Source: Methylobacterium oryzihabitans (GTDB lineage: Bacteria > Pseudomonadota > Alphaproteobacteria > Rhizobiales > Beijerinckiaceae). Taken from it: a stretch of DNA of 64,000 bases. Location of the stretch: assembly GCF_004004555.2 (NCBI RefSeq), contig NZ_SACP01000008.1:1-64000 (forward strand). The letters run 5' to 3'. The notes below the pieces were generated by a model. That model saw only the letters and a list, made by a program, of their open reading frames with translations. It was not told the origin of the DNA and searched no databases. Each line of letters opens with the position of its first letter. Within the stretch, counting starts at the first letter, position 1. The translations under genes were made by a program, and so were the position numbers. Below are positions 25,002 to 35,160 of the stretch, in pieces.

Positions 25002-25321
25002 GATGGGCCTCCTCGACCGGGGCGGGATCCTGCGGGCCGCTGTGACGCGCGACTGTTACCCGCCGATTGCGTCCGGGGCCCCATCAGCCAGGTGCGAGAC
25101 GATCATCCGCGCCGGGCCGGGGCCCGCACGGCAGTGCGGAAGCGCGTCGGACGATCGCACGACCGGATCTGGTCTGCGGTCGATTGTCCGCCGTTCGCCG
25201 CCCGCTCGATCGCGGTCGTGCCTCGACTGATCGGATCCCCTTCGTCGTCTCGCCGTTGCTGGGCGTGGTGCGAGGATGTGCGCCGCTTGGCCGGGCGTCG
25301 CGGTGCGCCGCCGCACGGGCA
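25002..25321. other. Gap between small hypothetical gene and mutM, no supported gene
   Basis: About 320 bases downstream of mutM. The overlapping open frames are low-complexity shadows. No repeat or clear terminator recognised. Confidence 0.4.
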
Positions 25322-26212
25322 TCACCGCGGCTGGCAGGTCTCGCAGTAGAAGGTCGAGCGGCCGGACTGGACCAGCCGCCGCACCACGCCGCGGCAGCCC
25401 CGGGCCGTGCAGGCCAGTCCCTCGCGGTCGTAGACCCGGAAGGCGTGCTGGAACGCGCCGGCGCTGCCGTCGGTGTGGACGTAGTCGCGCAAGGTTGAGC
25501 CGCCGGCCGCCACCGCCTCGGTCAGGACGTCGCGGATCACCGTCGCGAGGGTCCGGGCCTTGGCGGTCGGGCGCCCGGCGGCGTCGGCGAGCGAGCCGGC
25601 CGGCGCCTCGGGATGGAGCCGGGCCCGGTGCAGCGCCTCGCAGACGTAGATGTTGCCGAGCCCGGCGATGAGGCGCTGGTCGAGCAGGGCGGCCTTCAGC
25701 GGCGTGCGCTTGCCGGAAAACAGCGCCGCGATGCTCTCCCCCGAGAGGGCGTTGCCGAGCGGCTCGATGCCCATGCCGGCGAAGTGGCGGCAGGATGCGA
25801 GGTCGGCGGTCGGGACGAGGTCCATGAAGCCGAACCGGCGCGCGTCGTTGTAGGTCACCGCGGCGCCGTTGGAGAGCGCGAAGGCGACGTGGTCGTGCTT
25901 GGCCTGGCCCTGGGCGCCCTCCAGGTAGAAGTCGCCCGGCGAGACGGTGCGGCCGTCGGGCAGCCGCACGTCGAAGCGCCCGCTCATCCCGAGATGCATG
26001 ACGAGCGACTCGCCCGAGGTCAGGTCGGCGACGAGGTACTTGGCGCGCCGCGACAGGCTGGTCACGGTCTCGCCGGTCAGCCGCTCGGCGAAGCGGGCCG
26101 GAAACGGGAAGCGCAGGTTCGGGCGGTTGAGGCGCACGCTCGCGAAGCGGGCGCCGACCATCGCGGGTTCGAGGCCGCGGCGCACGGTCTCGACTTCGGG
26201 CAGTTCGGGCAT
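25322..26212 (-). CDS. mutM: Formamidopyrimidine-DNA glycosylase (Fpg/MutM)
   Basis: A 296-residue base-excision repair enzyme that removes 8-oxoguanine and formamidopyrimidines and nicks the abasic site. The mature N-terminus PELPEVE gives catalytic Pro2 and Glu3; [17 protein letters not shown] strand, NDARRFG and GLGNIYVCE (helix-two-turn-helix region) follow. The C-terminal zinc finger has CTARGCRG and FYCETC cysteine pairs. Length slightly above E. coli MutM. It is divergent from ubiE (115 bases between starts), a pairing common in alphaproteobacteria. Confidence 0.96.
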   Translation of the reverse strand: MPELPEVETVRRGLEPAMVGARFASVRLNRPNLRFPFPARFAERLTGETVTSLSRRAKYLVADLTSGESLVMHLGMSGRFDVRLPDGRTVSPGDFYLEGAQGQAKHDHVAFALSNGAAVTYNDARRFGFMDLVPTADLASCRHFAGMGIEPLGNALSGESIAALFSGKRTPLKAALLDQRLIAGLGNIYVCEALHRARLHPEAPAGSLADAAGRPTAKARTLATVIRDVLTEAVAAGGSTLRDYVHTDGSAGAFQHAFRVYDREGLACTARGCRGVVRRLVQSGRSTFYCETCQPR

Positions 26213-26327
26213 CGTTCATCCGGATCTGGGCGGGGACGGCGGAAGAACCGCACCCCCGGCCGGCCCGCTCCAGATGGTGCTTCGCCACCGCCTTCGCTAT
26301 GGAACCCCGGCGAAAGGGACCGTGAGC

Positions 26328-27086
26328 ATGGCGAGCGACGAGAGCAGCACCGATTTCGGCTACGAGCGCGTGCGCCTCGACGAGAAGCAGGGCCGCGTCA
26401 ACGAGGTCTTCCGCTCGGTGGCCAAGCGCTACGACGTGATGAACGACCTGATGTCGGCGGGTCTGCACCGGGTCTGGAAGAGCGCCCTGATCTCGACCCT
26501 GCGGCCGTCGCGCACCCGCCGCTTCCGCCACCTCGACGTGGCCGGCGGCACCGGCGACATCGCGTTCCGCTCGCTCCAGGCCGGCGGCCCGGAGACCGAG
26601 GTCACGGTGCTCGACATCAACGACGCGATGCTCGGCGTCGGGCGCGAGCGCGCCGGCCGCCGCTACGGCGAGCGCATCGCCTTCGTGGCCGGCAACGCCG
26701 AGAGCCTGCCGCTGCCCTCCGGCGTCTACGACGCCTACACCATCGCCTTCGGCATCCGGAACGTGCCGCGGATCGAGCTGGCCCTGGCCGAGGCCCACCG
26801 GGTGCTCGCCCCGGGCGGGCGCTTCCTGTGCCTCGAATTCTCCCACGTCGACGTGCCGGGCCTCGACCGGATCTACGACGCCTACTCGTTCAACGTGATC
26901 CCGCGGATCGGCGAGATGGTGGCGGGCGACCGCGATTCCTACCAGTACCTCGTCGAGTCGATCCGCCGCTTCCCGCGCCCCGGCGCCTTCGCCCGGATGA
27001 TCGAGGAGGCGGGGTTCTCCCGCGTCACCCATCGCCCGCTGAGCGGCGGCATCTGCGCGATCCATTCGGGCTGGAAGGTCGCCTGA
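26328..27086 (+). CDS. ubiE: Ubiquinone/menaquinone C-methyltransferase UbiE
   Basis: A 252-residue SAM-dependent methyltransferase of ubiquinone synthesis. Visible: KVNEVF-type start ([22 protein letters not shown]), SAM-binding [12 protein letters not shown], acidic [17 protein letters not shown], and [31 protein letters not shown], diagnostic of UbiE. The ATG at 26328 is chosen by similarity. It lies 40 bases before ubiB, with which it most likely forms an operon. Confidence 0.96.
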   Translation: MASDESSTDFGYERVRLDEKQGRVNEVFRSVAKRYDVMNDLMSAGLHRVWKSALISTLRPSRTRRFRHLDVAGGTGDIAFRSLQAGGPETEVTVLDINDAMLGVGRERAGRRYGERIAFVAGNAESLPLPSGVYDAYTIAFGIRNVPRIELALAEAHRVLAPGGRFLCLEFSHVDVPGLDRIYDAYSFNVIPRIGEMVAGDRDSYQYLVESIRRFPRPGAFARMIEEAGFSRVTHRPLSGGICAIHSGWKVA

Positions 27087-27126
27087 GCGTGAATCCTCCC
27101 TCCTCGTCCACCGCGAGGCGCCGGCC

Positions 27127-28677
27127 GTGCTGAGCGCCGTGATCCACCTCGCCCGCGGCATCCATGTCGGCTGGGTCATGGCCCGGGAGGGCGGGCTCAG
27201 CTTCGTCGACGCCGCCGACCTGCCGCCGCACCTGCGGCTGGTGCTGCGCTTCGGCCGCAAGCTGGAGCGGCCCGGCCTCGGCCCGGGGCGGCTGCCCGCC
27301 GCCCTGACCCGGCTCGGGCCGTCCTACGTCAAGTTCGGGCAGTTCCTGGCGACGCGGCCCGACATCGTCGGCATGGCCGCCGCCCGCGACCTGGAGCGGC
27401 TGCAGGACCGGGTGCCGCCCTTCCCCCAGGAGGTCGCGGTCGCCACCGTCGAGGCGGCGATCGGCCGCCGGGTCTCCGAGGCGTTCCTGTCCTTCGGCCC
27501 GCCGGTCGCCGCCGCCTCGATCGCCCAGGTCCACCAGGCCCGCATCCGGGACGCCGACGGGGTCGAGACGCTCATCGCCGTCAAGGTGATGCGGCCGGGG
27601 GTGCGCGAGCGCTTCACCCGCGACATCCAGGCGATGCGGTTCATGGCCCGGGTGGTGGAATGGATGCGCCCGGAGGCCGAGCGGCTGCGCCCGCGCGAGG
27701 TGGTCGAGACCCTCGCCCGCTCGGTCCTGATGGAGATGGACCTGCGGCTGGAGGCCGCCGCGGTCTCGGAACTCGCCGAGAACACCCGCGGCGACGAGGA
27801 TTTCCGGGTCCCTCGGCCGATCTGGGAGTTCACCGCCCGCGACGTGCTGGCGAGCGAGTGGATCGACGGCATCCGCCTCAACGACCGCGCGGCGATCGTC
27901 GCGGCCGGCCACGATCCCGAGGCGCTCGGGCGCACGGTGATCCAGTCGTTCCTGCGCCACGCGATCCGGGACGGCTTCTTCCACGCCGACATGCATCCCG
28001 GCAACCTGTTCGTCGATCCGGCGGGCCGGCTGGTCGCGGTCGATTTCGGCATCATGGGCCGGCTCGGCAACAAGGAGCGGCGCTTCCTCGCCGAGATCCT
28101 GCTCGGCTTCATCATGCGCGACTACCGCCGCGTGGCGGAGGTGCATTTCGAGGCCGGCTACGTGCCGGGCCACCACTCGGTGGACGACTTCGCCCAGGCG
28201 ATCCGCGCCATCGGCGAGCCGATCCACCAGCGCCGGGCCGACGAGATCTCGATGGCCAAGGTGCTCACCCTGCTGTTCGACATCACCGCGCTGTTCGACA
28301 TGAGCACCCGGACCGAACTGGTGATGCTCCAGAAGACCATGGTGGTGGTCGAGGGCGTCGCCCGCTCTCTCGACCCGCGCCTCGACATGTGGACCACCGC
28401 CGAGCCGGTGGTGCGCGCGTGGCTCACCCGCAACCTCGGGCCGGTCGGGCGGATCGAGGAGGCCGGCCGGGCGGTGCGGACCCTCGCCGACGTGGTCGCC
28501 GACGTGCCCGACCTGTCGCAGCGGCTGAAGCGCATCCTCGTGCGCCTCGACGAGGAGGGCCTGCGAGAGGTCGCCAAGGTCGAGCGCCGCATCCGGCAGG
28601 AGACGCGGCGCGTGGTCTGGTCTACCCTGGCGCTCTGGATCATCGCCATCGCCCTCCTGATGCAGGCGCTGCGCTGA
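27127..28677 (+). CDS. ubiB: UbiB-family (ABC1/ADCK) protein for ubiquinone biosynthesis
   Basis: A 516-residue atypical kinase-like ATPase needed for ubiquinone synthesis, anchored to the inner membrane. The KxGQ motif is in GPSYVKFGQFLATRPD; ASIAQVHQA replaces the glycine-rich loop (Ala-rich loop); the catalytic segment HADMHPGNLFV and VDFGIMG follow. The C-terminus carries a hydrophobic helix (WSTLALWIIAIALLMQAL). Start is GTG at 27127. Downstream partner of ubiE. Confidence 0.95.
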   Translation: MLSAVIHLARGIHVGWVMAREGGLSFVDAADLPPHLRLVLRFGRKLERPGLGPGRLPAALTRLGPSYVKFGQFLATRPDIVGMAAARDLERLQDRVPPFPQEVAVATVEAAIGRRVSEAFLSFGPPVAAASIAQVHQARIRDADGVETLIAVKVMRPGVRERFTRDIQAMRFMARVVEWMRPEAERLRPREVVETLARSVLMEMDLRLEAAAVSELAENTRGDEDFRVPRPIWEFTARDVLASEWIDGIRLNDRAAIVAAGHDPEALGRTVIQSFLRHAIRDGFFHADMHPGNLFVDPAGRLVAVDFGIMGRLGNKERRFLAEILLGFIMRDYRRVAEVHFEAGYVPGHHSVDDFAQAIRAIGEPIHQRRADEISMAKVLTLLFDITALFDMSTRTELVMLQKTMVVVEGVARSLDPRLDMWTTAEPVVRAWLTRNLGPVGRIEEAGRAVRTLADVVADVPDLSQRLKRILVRLDEEGLREVAKVERRIRQETRRVVWSTLALWIIAIALLMQALR

Positions 28678-28705
28678 TCCCACGAAAAGCCTGGGAGACA
28701 CGCCG

Positions 28706-29965
28706 ATGCGCTACGCCCGCCCCCGTCCCGTCCTCTCCACCGGCGGGACGGTCCGCCGCGCCCTGCTCGGTGCCGCCGCGATCCTCGTCCTCTCCGGCGC
28801 CGCCGGCGCCCAGGAGCCGACGCTCACCGACGGCAAGGTGAAGCTCGCGGTCCTCACCGACATGTCGAGCGTCTACGCCGACTCGACCGGCCGCGGCTCG
28901 GCCATCGCCGCCGAGATGGCGGTCAAGGATTTCGGCGGCTCGCTCGGCGGCAAGCCGATCGAGGTCGTCTCGGCCGACCACCAGAACAAGCCCGACATCG
29001 GCTCCAACGTCGCCCGCCAGTGGTTCGACCGCGACGGCGTCGACGTGATCCTCGACGTGCCGACCTCCTCGGTGGCGCTCGCCGTGCAGCAGATCGCCAA
29101 GGAGAAGGGCAGGATCCTGATCGTGTCGGGCGGCGGCACCTCGGACCTCACCGGGCCGGCCTGCTCGCCGACCGGGGTTCACTGGACCTACGACACCTAT
29201 GCCCTCTCGCACGTCTCCGGCAGCGCGGTGGTGAAGCAGGGCCTCGACACCTGGTCCTTCGTCACCGCCGACTACGCCTTCGGCCACGCGCTTGAACGCG
29301 ACGCCATCGCCGAGGTGAAGCGCTCGGGCGGCAAGGTGCTCTCCACCGTGCGGGCGCCGTTCGCCACCGCCGACTTCTCGTCGTTCCTGCTCCAGGCCCA
29401 GGGCTCGGGCTCCAAGGTGATCGCCTTCGCCAATGCCGGCGGCGACACCGTCAACGCGATCAAGCAGGCGCACGAGTTCGGCATCGTCCAGGGCGGGCAG
29501 AAGCTGCTGGCGCTCCTCGTCAACATCGACGATGTCCACAGCCTCGGGCTCTCCGTCGCGCAGGGGCTGTTCCTCACCACGGCGTTCTACTGGGACCGCA
29601 ACGACGAGACCCGGGCCTTCGCGACCCGGTTCAAGGCGCAGTACGGCCTGATGCCGACGATGCATCAGGCCGGCGTCTACTCGGCGGTCGGGCACTACCT
29701 CAAGGCCGTCAAGGCCGCCGGCACCGACGACGCGAAGACCGTGATGGCGAAGATGCGCGAGCTGCCGGTCGACGACATGTTCGCCAGGGGCGGGCGCATC
29801 CGCGAGGACGGCCGCATGGTCCACGACATGTACCTGATGCAGGTCAAGACCCCGGCCGAATCGAAGGGCGAGTGGGACCTCTACCGGCAGGTCGCGGTGG
29901 TGAAGGGCGACGACGCCTTCCGGCCGATGAGCGAGGGCAACTGCCCCCTGGTGAAGGCGAACTGA
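28706..29965 (+). CDS. Branched-chain amino acid-type ABC transporter substrate-binding protein
   Basis: A 419-residue periplasmic protein of the LivK/Peripla_BP_6 type. A signal peptide with an Arg-rich start and hydrophobic stretch ends near GAQEP (residue ~36). The mature part begins VKLAVLTDMSSVYAD, with EMAVKDFGGSLGGKPIEVVSADHQNK, typical of the family. No permease or ATPase gene is adjacent, so it is an orphan binding protein or uses components elsewhere. In methylotrophs such proteins can bind compounds other than amino acids; ligand unknown. Confidence 0.88.
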   Translation: MRYARPRPVLSTGGTVRRALLGAAAILVLSGAAGAQEPTLTDGKVKLAVLTDMSSVYADSTGRGSAIAAEMAVKDFGGSLGGKPIEVVSADHQNKPDIGSNVARQWFDRDGVDVILDVPTSSVALAVQQIAKEKGRILIVSGGGTSDLTGPACSPTGVHWTYDTYALSHVSGSAVVKQGLDTWSFVTADYAFGHALERDAIAEVKRSGGKVLSTVRAPFATADFSSFLLQAQGSGSKVIAFANAGGDTVNAIKQAHEFGIVQGGQKLLALLVNIDDVHSLGLSVAQGLFLTTAFYWDRNDETRAFATRFKAQYGLMPTMHQAGVYSAVGHYLKAVKAAGTDDAKTVMAKMRELPVDDMFARGGRIREDGRMVHDMYLMQVKTPAESKGEWDLYRQVAVVKGDDAFRPMSEGNCPLVKAN

Positions 29966-30039
29966 GCGCGGACGCTTGACTCCGCACGCCGCTCCGCGCC
30001 TGTGGCGCGGGTGCGGCGGAGACGGACGAGGAGCCCCGG

Positions 30040-31269
30040 ATGACCCTTCCCCTCGGCGGCCGGCGGGTGCTCCTCGTCATCGGCGGCGGCATCGCGGCCT
30101 ACAAGTCCCTCGACCTGATCCGGCGGCTGCGCGAGCGCGGCGCGACGGTGCGCTGCGTGCTCACCGAGGGCGCCCAGGCCTTCGTGACGCCGCTCGCCGC
30201 TGGTGCCCTGTCGGGGCAGCGCGTCCATACCGACCTGTTCGACCGCCAGGACGAGGCCGATATCGGCCATATCCGCCTCGCCCGCGACGCCGACGCGGTG
30301 GTGGTGGCGCCGGCCACCGCCAACCTGATGGCCCGGATGGCCTCCGGTCAGGCCGACGACCTCGCCACCACGGTCCTGCTCGCCACGACCCTGCCGGTGC
30401 TGATCGCCCCGGCGATGAACGTGCGGATGTGGCAGCACCCGGCGACGGTGCGCAACCTCGCGACCCTGCGCGGCGACGGCGTCGCGGTGGTCGGCCCCAA
30501 CAGCGGCGCGATGGCGGAGGCCGAGACAGGCCCCGGCCGGATGGCCGAGCCGCACGAGATCGCCGACGCCGTCGCGGCCCTGCTGGCCGGCGGGGCGGAC
30601 GCGAAACCCTTCGCCGGGCGCCACCTGCTCGTCACCTCCGGCCCAACCCACGAGCCGATCGATCCGGTGCGCTACCTCGCCAACCGCTCCTCGGGCAAGC
30701 AGGGCCACGCCATCGCGGCCGCCGCCGCCCGGGCCGGCGCCCGCGTCACCCTGGTCTCCGGCCCCGTGATCCTGCCCGATCCGCCGGGCGTGACGGTGGT
30801 GCGGGTCGAGACCGCCCGGGCGATGCTGGCGGCGGTGGAGGCGGCCCTGCCCGCGGACGTCGCGGTCTTCGCCGCCGCGGTCGCCGACTGGCGCCCGGCC
30901 GCGGAGACCGACGAGAAGATCAAGAAGGGCACCGAGGGCCCGCCGCCCCTGCGCCTCGTCGAGAATCCCGACATCCTCGCCACCGTGGCGCAAAGGCGGG
31001 AGGGACGCCCGCCGCTGGTGGTCGGGTTCGCGGCCGAGACCGCCTCGGTGCTCGATCACGCCCGGGCCAAGATCGCCCGCAAGGGCTGCGACCTCATCGT
31101 CGCCAACGACGTTTCGGCGGCGGGCGGCGTGATGGGCGGCGACCGCAACACCGTCCACCTGATCGGCCGCGACGGCTCGGTCGAGACCTGGCCGACCCTC
31201 GACAAGGACGAGGTCGCCCGCCGGCTGGTGGCCCGCCTCGCCGACCTCGCCGGCACCCCGCCCGAGTGA
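30040..31269 (+). CDS. coaBC: Bifunctional phosphopantothenoylcysteine decarboxylase/phosphopantothenate-cysteine ligase CoaBC
   Basis: A 409-residue cytosolic enzyme for two steps of coenzyme A synthesis. The CoaC flavoprotein domain (1-185) has VIGGGIAAYKSLDLIRRL, active His in DIGHIRLAR, and PAMNVRMW. The CoaB ligase domain has VTSGPTHEPIDPVRYLANRSSGKQG, AAVADWRP, KIKKG and VANDVS. Normal length. GGAG (30030-30033) lies 6 bases before the ATG. Confidence 0.96.
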   Translation: MTLPLGGRRVLLVIGGGIAAYKSLDLIRRLRERGATVRCVLTEGAQAFVTPLAAGALSGQRVHTDLFDRQDEADIGHIRLARDADAVVVAPATANLMARMASGQADDLATTVLLATTLPVLIAPAMNVRMWQHPATVRNLATLRGDGVAVVGPNSGAMAEAETGPGRMAEPHEIADAVAALLAGGADAKPFAGRHLLVTSGPTHEPIDPVRYLANRSSGKQGHAIAAAAARAGARVTLVSGPVILPDPPGVTVVRVETARAMLAAVEAALPADVAVFAAAVADWRPAAETDEKIKKGTEGPPPLRLVENPDILATVAQRREGRPPLVVGFAAETASVLDHARAKIARKGCDLIVANDVSAAGGVMGGDRNTVHLIGRDGSVETWPTLDKDEVARRLVARLADLAGTPPE

Positions 31270-31348
31270 TGCATTATAGCGCAGGATACGCGGGTTTTCG
31301 GCACAGCGTCAGGGATTAAATTGCATGGCTCCGCCGTCGGAGGTTTCC

Positions 31349-31555
31349 ATGTCTGGCATCCTGGTCGTCGCCCTCGTCTGCCTGTCGTCGGTGCCGGCGC
31401 AGGACTGCACCCGCGACACCGCTCAGGACGTGATGACGGCGCCGGCCCACTCGCCGCAGGAATGCCTGCTGCTCGGCCCCTCGATCGCCGCCGGCAGCGG
31501 CCGCGGCACCGAGCCCGGAACCTACGTCAAGACGGTGTGCGAGCGCCGGCGCTGA
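31349..31555 (+). CDS. Small secreted cysteine-containing protein
   Basis: A 68-residue protein with a short signal peptide (MSGILVVALVCLSSVPA) and a small mature part with cysteines in QDCTRD, QECLLL and KTVCERR. GGAGG lies 6 bases before the ATG at 31349; an in-frame ATG at 31325 is less likely. Small proteins of this design are common in Methylobacterium-like genomes; function unknown. A clear hairpin follows. Confidence 0.65.
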   Translation: MSGILVVALVCLSSVPAQDCTRDTAQDVMTAPAHSPQECLLLGPSIAAGSGRGTEPGTYVKTVCERRR

Positions 31556-31567
31556 CCCCGGAAACGA

Positions 31568-31594
31568 CGAACCCGGCCGCCGGGGCCGGGTTCG
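31568..31594. terminator. Terminator between convergent genes
   Basis: Perfect 11-base arms CGAACCCGGCC (31568-31578) and GGCCGGGTTCG (31584-31594) with a 5-base loop, between the stops of the small secreted protein and cytochrome c. Confidence 0.8.
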
Positions 31595-31622
31595 CGGGGT
31601 CGTGGACGGATCGCGAGGCCGG

Positions 31623-32162
31623 TCAGGGCTTCGGGAACTCGACCGGGCTGTCCGACAGGGTCTTGAGATAGGCCAGGATGTCGGCGCGCTCCTGGGGCGA
31701 GGACACGCCCGCGAAGGCCATGATCGTGCCCTGGACGAAGCCCTTCGGCGACTTCAGGAAGTGGTCGAGGTCGTCGTAGGTCCAGTCGCCGCCCTTGGCC
31801 TTCATGGCGGCGGAATAGCCGAAGCCCTCGTGGCCGCCCTTGTGGCGCCCGACGACGCCCCACAGGTCCGGGCCGACCTTGTTCGGGCCGCCCTTCTCGA
31901 AGCTGTGGCAGGCCATGCACTTCTTGGCCGCGCCCTGGCCCTTGGCCGCGTCGGCGCTGGCGAGGCGCACCGGCAGGGGCTCCTCCTTGGGGGCCTCGGC
32001 GGCGGCGCCGCCGGCGGTCTCCTCGGCCACCGGCAGGGCGTAGCCGCGGTCGCCGGCGGGCTTCGGCTTGTAGATCAGTTCGGCGAGAAACCCCGTACCC
32101 ATGGCCAGGAGAAGTGCGCCGAGCACCGCGCCGGCGACCTTGTTCAGCTCGAAGGAATCCAT
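31623..32162 (-). CDS. Membrane-anchored class I cytochrome c (CycM-like)
   Basis: A 179-residue protein. Residues ~8-28 form an N-terminal hydrophobic anchor, followed by a Pro/Ala/Glu-rich periplasmic linker and a mitochondrial-type cytochrome c domain with haem motif CMACH (82-86), GGPNKVGPDLWGVVGR, and the axial-Met loop IMAFAG. CycM proteins pass electrons from the bc1 complex to terminal oxidases. The ATG at 32160-32162 gives the anchor at the usual place. The order cytochrome c (-), kdsB (+), pheA (+) is conserved in Hyphomicrobiales. Confidence 0.92.
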   Translation of the reverse strand: MDSFELNKVAGAVLGALLLAMGTGFLAELIYKPKPAGDRGYALPVAEETAGGAAAEAPKEEPLPVRLASADAAKGQGAAKKCMACHSFEKGGPNKVGPDLWGVVGRHKGGHEGFGYSAAMKAKGGDWTYDDLDHFLKSPKGFVQGTIMAFAGVSSPQERADILAYLKTLSDSPVEFPKP

Positions 32163-32425
32163 CTTTCGGCAGCTCCGGCGCTCGTTCGAGCGTTCCTCGT
32201 TGACGGGCGGACCGTGCCGTCCGCTCCCTGGAAACATCGTAGGGTGCTTAGCCGCTCGGCGCGCGGGTTGACAATGGTCAAGCGCAACGCGGTTGGTCGC
32301 ACCGGCATCCGAATGTGGACGACCGTGGCCGGAACCCCGCGATGACAACCCGGGTCCGGCTTGCTAAGGAGCCTCCGCCTCACCGAAGCCATCGAACGCC
32401 GCCGTCGCCGAAGTCTGCTATCGCC

Positions 32426-33169
32426 ATGTCCGATCCCATCGTGCTGATTCCCGCGCGCCTCGCCGCGACGCGCCTGCCGAACAAGCCCATGGCCGACATC
32501 GCCGGGGAGCCGATGATCGTGCAGGTCTGGCGCCGCGCCGTCGAATCGGGCCTCGGCCCGGTGGTGGTGTGCACCGACGCGCCGGTGGTGGTGGACGCCG
32601 TCGAGGCGGTCGGCGGCCTCGCGGTGCTGACCCGGCCCGACCATCCGTCCGGCTCCGACCGGCTCGCCGAGGCGCTGTCGGTGGTCGACCCGGAGGGCCG
32701 CCACGACGTCGTGGTCAACGTCCAGGGCGACCTGCCGACGATCGACCCGGCGGTCATCGCCGCCGCGGTCCTGCCGCTCGCCGACCGCACCGTCGACATC
32801 GCCACCCTGTGCACCGAGATCGCCCGCGAGGAGGAGCGCACCGACCCGAACGTCGTGAAGCTCGTCGGCTCGCCGATCGGGCCGGAGCGGCTGCGGGCGC
32901 TGTACTTCACACGGGCGACCGCGCCGTGGGGCAGCGGGCCGCACTACCACCATATCGGCCTCTACGCCTATCGCCGGAAGGCGCTGGAGCGCTTCGTGGC
33001 GCTGCCGCCGAGCACCCTCGAGGTGCGCGAGAAGCTCGAGCAGCTCCGCGCGCTCGAGGCCGGCATGCGGATCGACGCCGTGGTGGTGGACGACGTGCCG
33101 CTCGGGGTCGATACCCCGCACGACCTCGAACGCGCCCGTGCCGTGATGGCCGCCCGGCGCCTCAACTGA
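32426..33169 (+). CDS. kdsB: 3-deoxy-manno-octulosonate cytidylyltransferase KdsB
   Basis: A 247-residue enzyme that activates Kdo with CTP for lipopolysaccharide synthesis. Motifs: [46 protein letters not shown], and [17 protein letters not shown]. The ATG at 32426 begins this conserved sequence; the frame is open further upstream without similarity. A TTGACA hexamer (32268-32273) lies upstream but lacks a good -10 partner. It is followed by pheA after 16 bases. Confidence 0.95.
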   Translation: MSDPIVLIPARLAATRLPNKPMADIAGEPMIVQVWRRAVESGLGPVVVCTDAPVVVDAVEAVGGLAVLTRPDHPSGSDRLAEALSVVDPEGRHDVVVNVQGDLPTIDPAVIAAAVLPLADRTVDIATLCTEIAREEERTDPNVVKLVGSPIGPERLRALYFTRATAPWGSGPHYHHIGLYAYRRKALERFVALPPSTLEVREKLEQLRALEAGMRIDAVVVDDVPLGVDTPHDLERARAVMAARRLN

Positions 33170-33185
33170 TCGACACCGACCCATC

Positions 33186-34040
33186 ATGCCACTGACGATC
33201 TCCTACCAGGGCGAGCCCGGCGCGAACTCGCACATCATCTGCGCCCAGGCCTACCCGGACGCGACGCCGCTGCCCTGCGCCACCTTCGAGGACGCGCTCG
33301 GCGCGGTGATCGACGGCAGCGCCGACCTCGGCATGATCCCGATCGAGAACTCGATCGCCGGCCGGGTCGCCGACATCCACCACCTGCTGCCGACCTCGGG
33401 CCTGCACATCGTCGGCGAGCGGTTCCTGCCGATCCACTTCCAGCTCATGGCGCTGCCCGGTACGCCGCTGGAGGCGATCCGCACCGTCCACAGCCACATC
33501 CACGCCCTCGGGCAGTGCCGGCGGATCATCCGCCGCCTCGGCCTCAAGGCGGTGGTCGCCGCCGACACCGCCGGCGCCGCCCGGCAGGTCGCGGAGGCGG
33601 GCGACCCGACCCGGGCCTCGCTGTCGCCGCGGCTCGCCGCCGACATCTACGGCCTGTCGATCCTCGCCGAGGACGTCGAGGACGAGGCCCACAACACCAC
33701 CCGCTTCGTCGTGCTGTCGCGCGAGGCGGCGCCGCCGCCGCCGGGCGAGGGCCCGACGGTGACGAGCTTCGTGTTCCGGGTCCGCAACATCCCGGCGGCG
33801 CTCTACAAGGCGCTCGGCGGCTTCGCGACGAACGGCGTCAACATGACCAAGCTCGAGAGCTACATGGTCGAGGGCCAGTTCACCGCGACCCAGTTCTACG
33901 CCGAGGTCGACGGCCATCCCGACGATCCGGGCCTGCGCCGGGCGCTCCAGGAACTCGACTACTTCTCGCGCGAGTTGCGGATCATCGGCACCTATCCGGC
34001 CGATCCGTTCCGCGCCAACGCCCGCCCGGCGGCCGAGTAG
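33186..34040 (+). CDS. pheA: Prephenate dehydratase
   Basis: A 284-residue enzyme converting prephenate to phenylpyruvate in phenylalanine synthesis. The catalytic domain has ISYQGEPGANSH, DLGMIPIENSIAGRV, and the Thr motif NTTRFVVLSR. A C-terminal ACT domain (residues ~195-275) carries ALGGFATNGVNMTKLESYMV, for phenylalanine feedback. There is no chorismate mutase domain. It is 16 bases after kdsB, probably one operon. Confidence 0.95.
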   Translation: MPLTISYQGEPGANSHIICAQAYPDATPLPCATFEDALGAVIDGSADLGMIPIENSIAGRVADIHHLLPTSGLHIVGERFLPIHFQLMALPGTPLEAIRTVHSHIHALGQCRRIIRRLGLKAVVAADTAGAARQVAEAGDPTRASLSPRLAADIYGLSILAEDVEDEAHNTTRFVVLSREAAPPPPGEGPTVTSFVFRVRNIPAALYKALGGFATNGVNMTKLESYMVEGQFTATQFYAEVDGHPDDPGLRRALQELDYFSRELRIIGTYPADPFRANARPAAE

Positions 34041-34113
34041 GCCGCGACCGGCGGTCGGGTCGCCTGCAACCCGGCGCGCGCACCGGCGTTCCCGGCCGGA
34101 GGCGCGCGACGCG

Positions 34114-35151
34114 ATGCAGGCAGAACCCTTCGGCACCACGCGCGACGGCGCGGCGGTGACCCGCCACACCCTCGCCCGCGGCGACCTGCGGGTGCGGATC
34201 CTGAGCTACGGCGCGATCGTCCAGACGGTCGAGGTGCCGGACAGGGCGGGCCGCATCGCCAACGTCGTGCTCGGCCTCGACCGGCTCGACCGCTACGAGA
34301 CGGTGAGTCCGCATTTCGGCGGCCTGCTCGGCCGCTACGCCAACCGCATCGCCGGCGGCCGCTTCGTCCTCGACGGCACGACCCACGCCCTGACCCGCAA
34401 CGAGGGCCGCAACACCCTGCACGGCGGCACGCGCGGCTTCGACCGCCACGCCTGGGACGTGCTGTCCGCGGACGACCACCGGATCGTCCTGCACCGGGTC
34501 AGCCCGGACGCCGAGGAGGGGTTTCCGGGTGCCCTCGCGACGACCGTGACCTACGGCCTCGACGCGGACGGGGGCCTGCGCATCGACTACGAGGCCGAGA
34601 CCGACGCCGCCACGGTCGTCAGCCTGTCGAACCACAGCTACTTCAACCTCGCGGGCGAGGGCAGCGGCGACGTGTTCGGCCACGAGGTGACGGTGTTCGC
34701 CGACCACTACCTCCCTGTCGACGGCGAGGGGATCCCCACCGGGACGATGGCGCCGGTCGCCGGCACGCCGTTCGACTTCCGCGAGCCGGTGCCACTGGGT
34801 GCGCGCATCCGCGAGGCCGACCCGCAACTGGTCCGCGGCCAGGGCTACGACCACACCTTCGTGCTCGGCCCCGGCGACGCCCTGCGCCCGGCGGCGCGGG
34901 TGCACGACCCTCGGAGCGGCCGCCGCCTCGACGTGCTGACCACCCGGCCCGGGTTGCAGCTCTACAGCGGCAACCAGCTCGACGGCCGCCTCGCTGGGCC
35001 GGGCGGGCGCCTGTACCGGCCCGGCGACGCGCTCTGCCTCGAGGCGCAGGCGTTCCCGGACGCCCCGAACCGGCCGGACTTCCCCTCCACCGTGCTTCGG
35101 CCGGGGGAGCGGTTCCGGGCGACGACGATCTACCGGTTCTCGGTGGCGTGA
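34114..35151 (+). CDS. galM: Aldose 1-epimerase (mutarotase)
   Basis: A 345-residue GalM-like enzyme interconverting alpha and beta anomers of hexoses. It has RYANRIAGGRF, the active-site NTLHGGTRGFDR, SNHSYFNLAG, YDHTFVLG and the C-terminal Glu region LCLEAQAFPDAPN. The Sec signal found in some homologues is missing, so the protein is cytosolic. It lies between pheA and the convergent ABC operon. Confidence 0.9.
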   Translation: MQAEPFGTTRDGAAVTRHTLARGDLRVRILSYGAIVQTVEVPDRAGRIANVVLGLDRLDRYETVSPHFGGLLGRYANRIAGGRFVLDGTTHALTRNEGRNTLHGGTRGFDRHAWDVLSADDHRIVLHRVSPDAEEGFPGALATTVTYGLDADGGLRIDYEAETDAATVVSLSNHSYFNLAGEGSGDVFGHEVTVFADHYLPVDGEGIPTGTMAPVAGTPFDFREPVPLGARIREADPQLVRGQGYDHTFVLGPGDALRPAARVHDPRSGRRLDVLTTRPGLQLYSGNQLDGRLAGPGGRLYRPGDALCLEAQAFPDAPNRPDFPSTVLRPGERFRATTIYRFSVA

Positions 35152-35160
35152 CGCCCGTCG

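Noticed and set aside
32266..32300. TTGACA hexamer as a clear kdsB promoter
   Set aside because: No acceptable -10 hexamer occurs 16-18 bases downstream, so it is not listed as a promoter.
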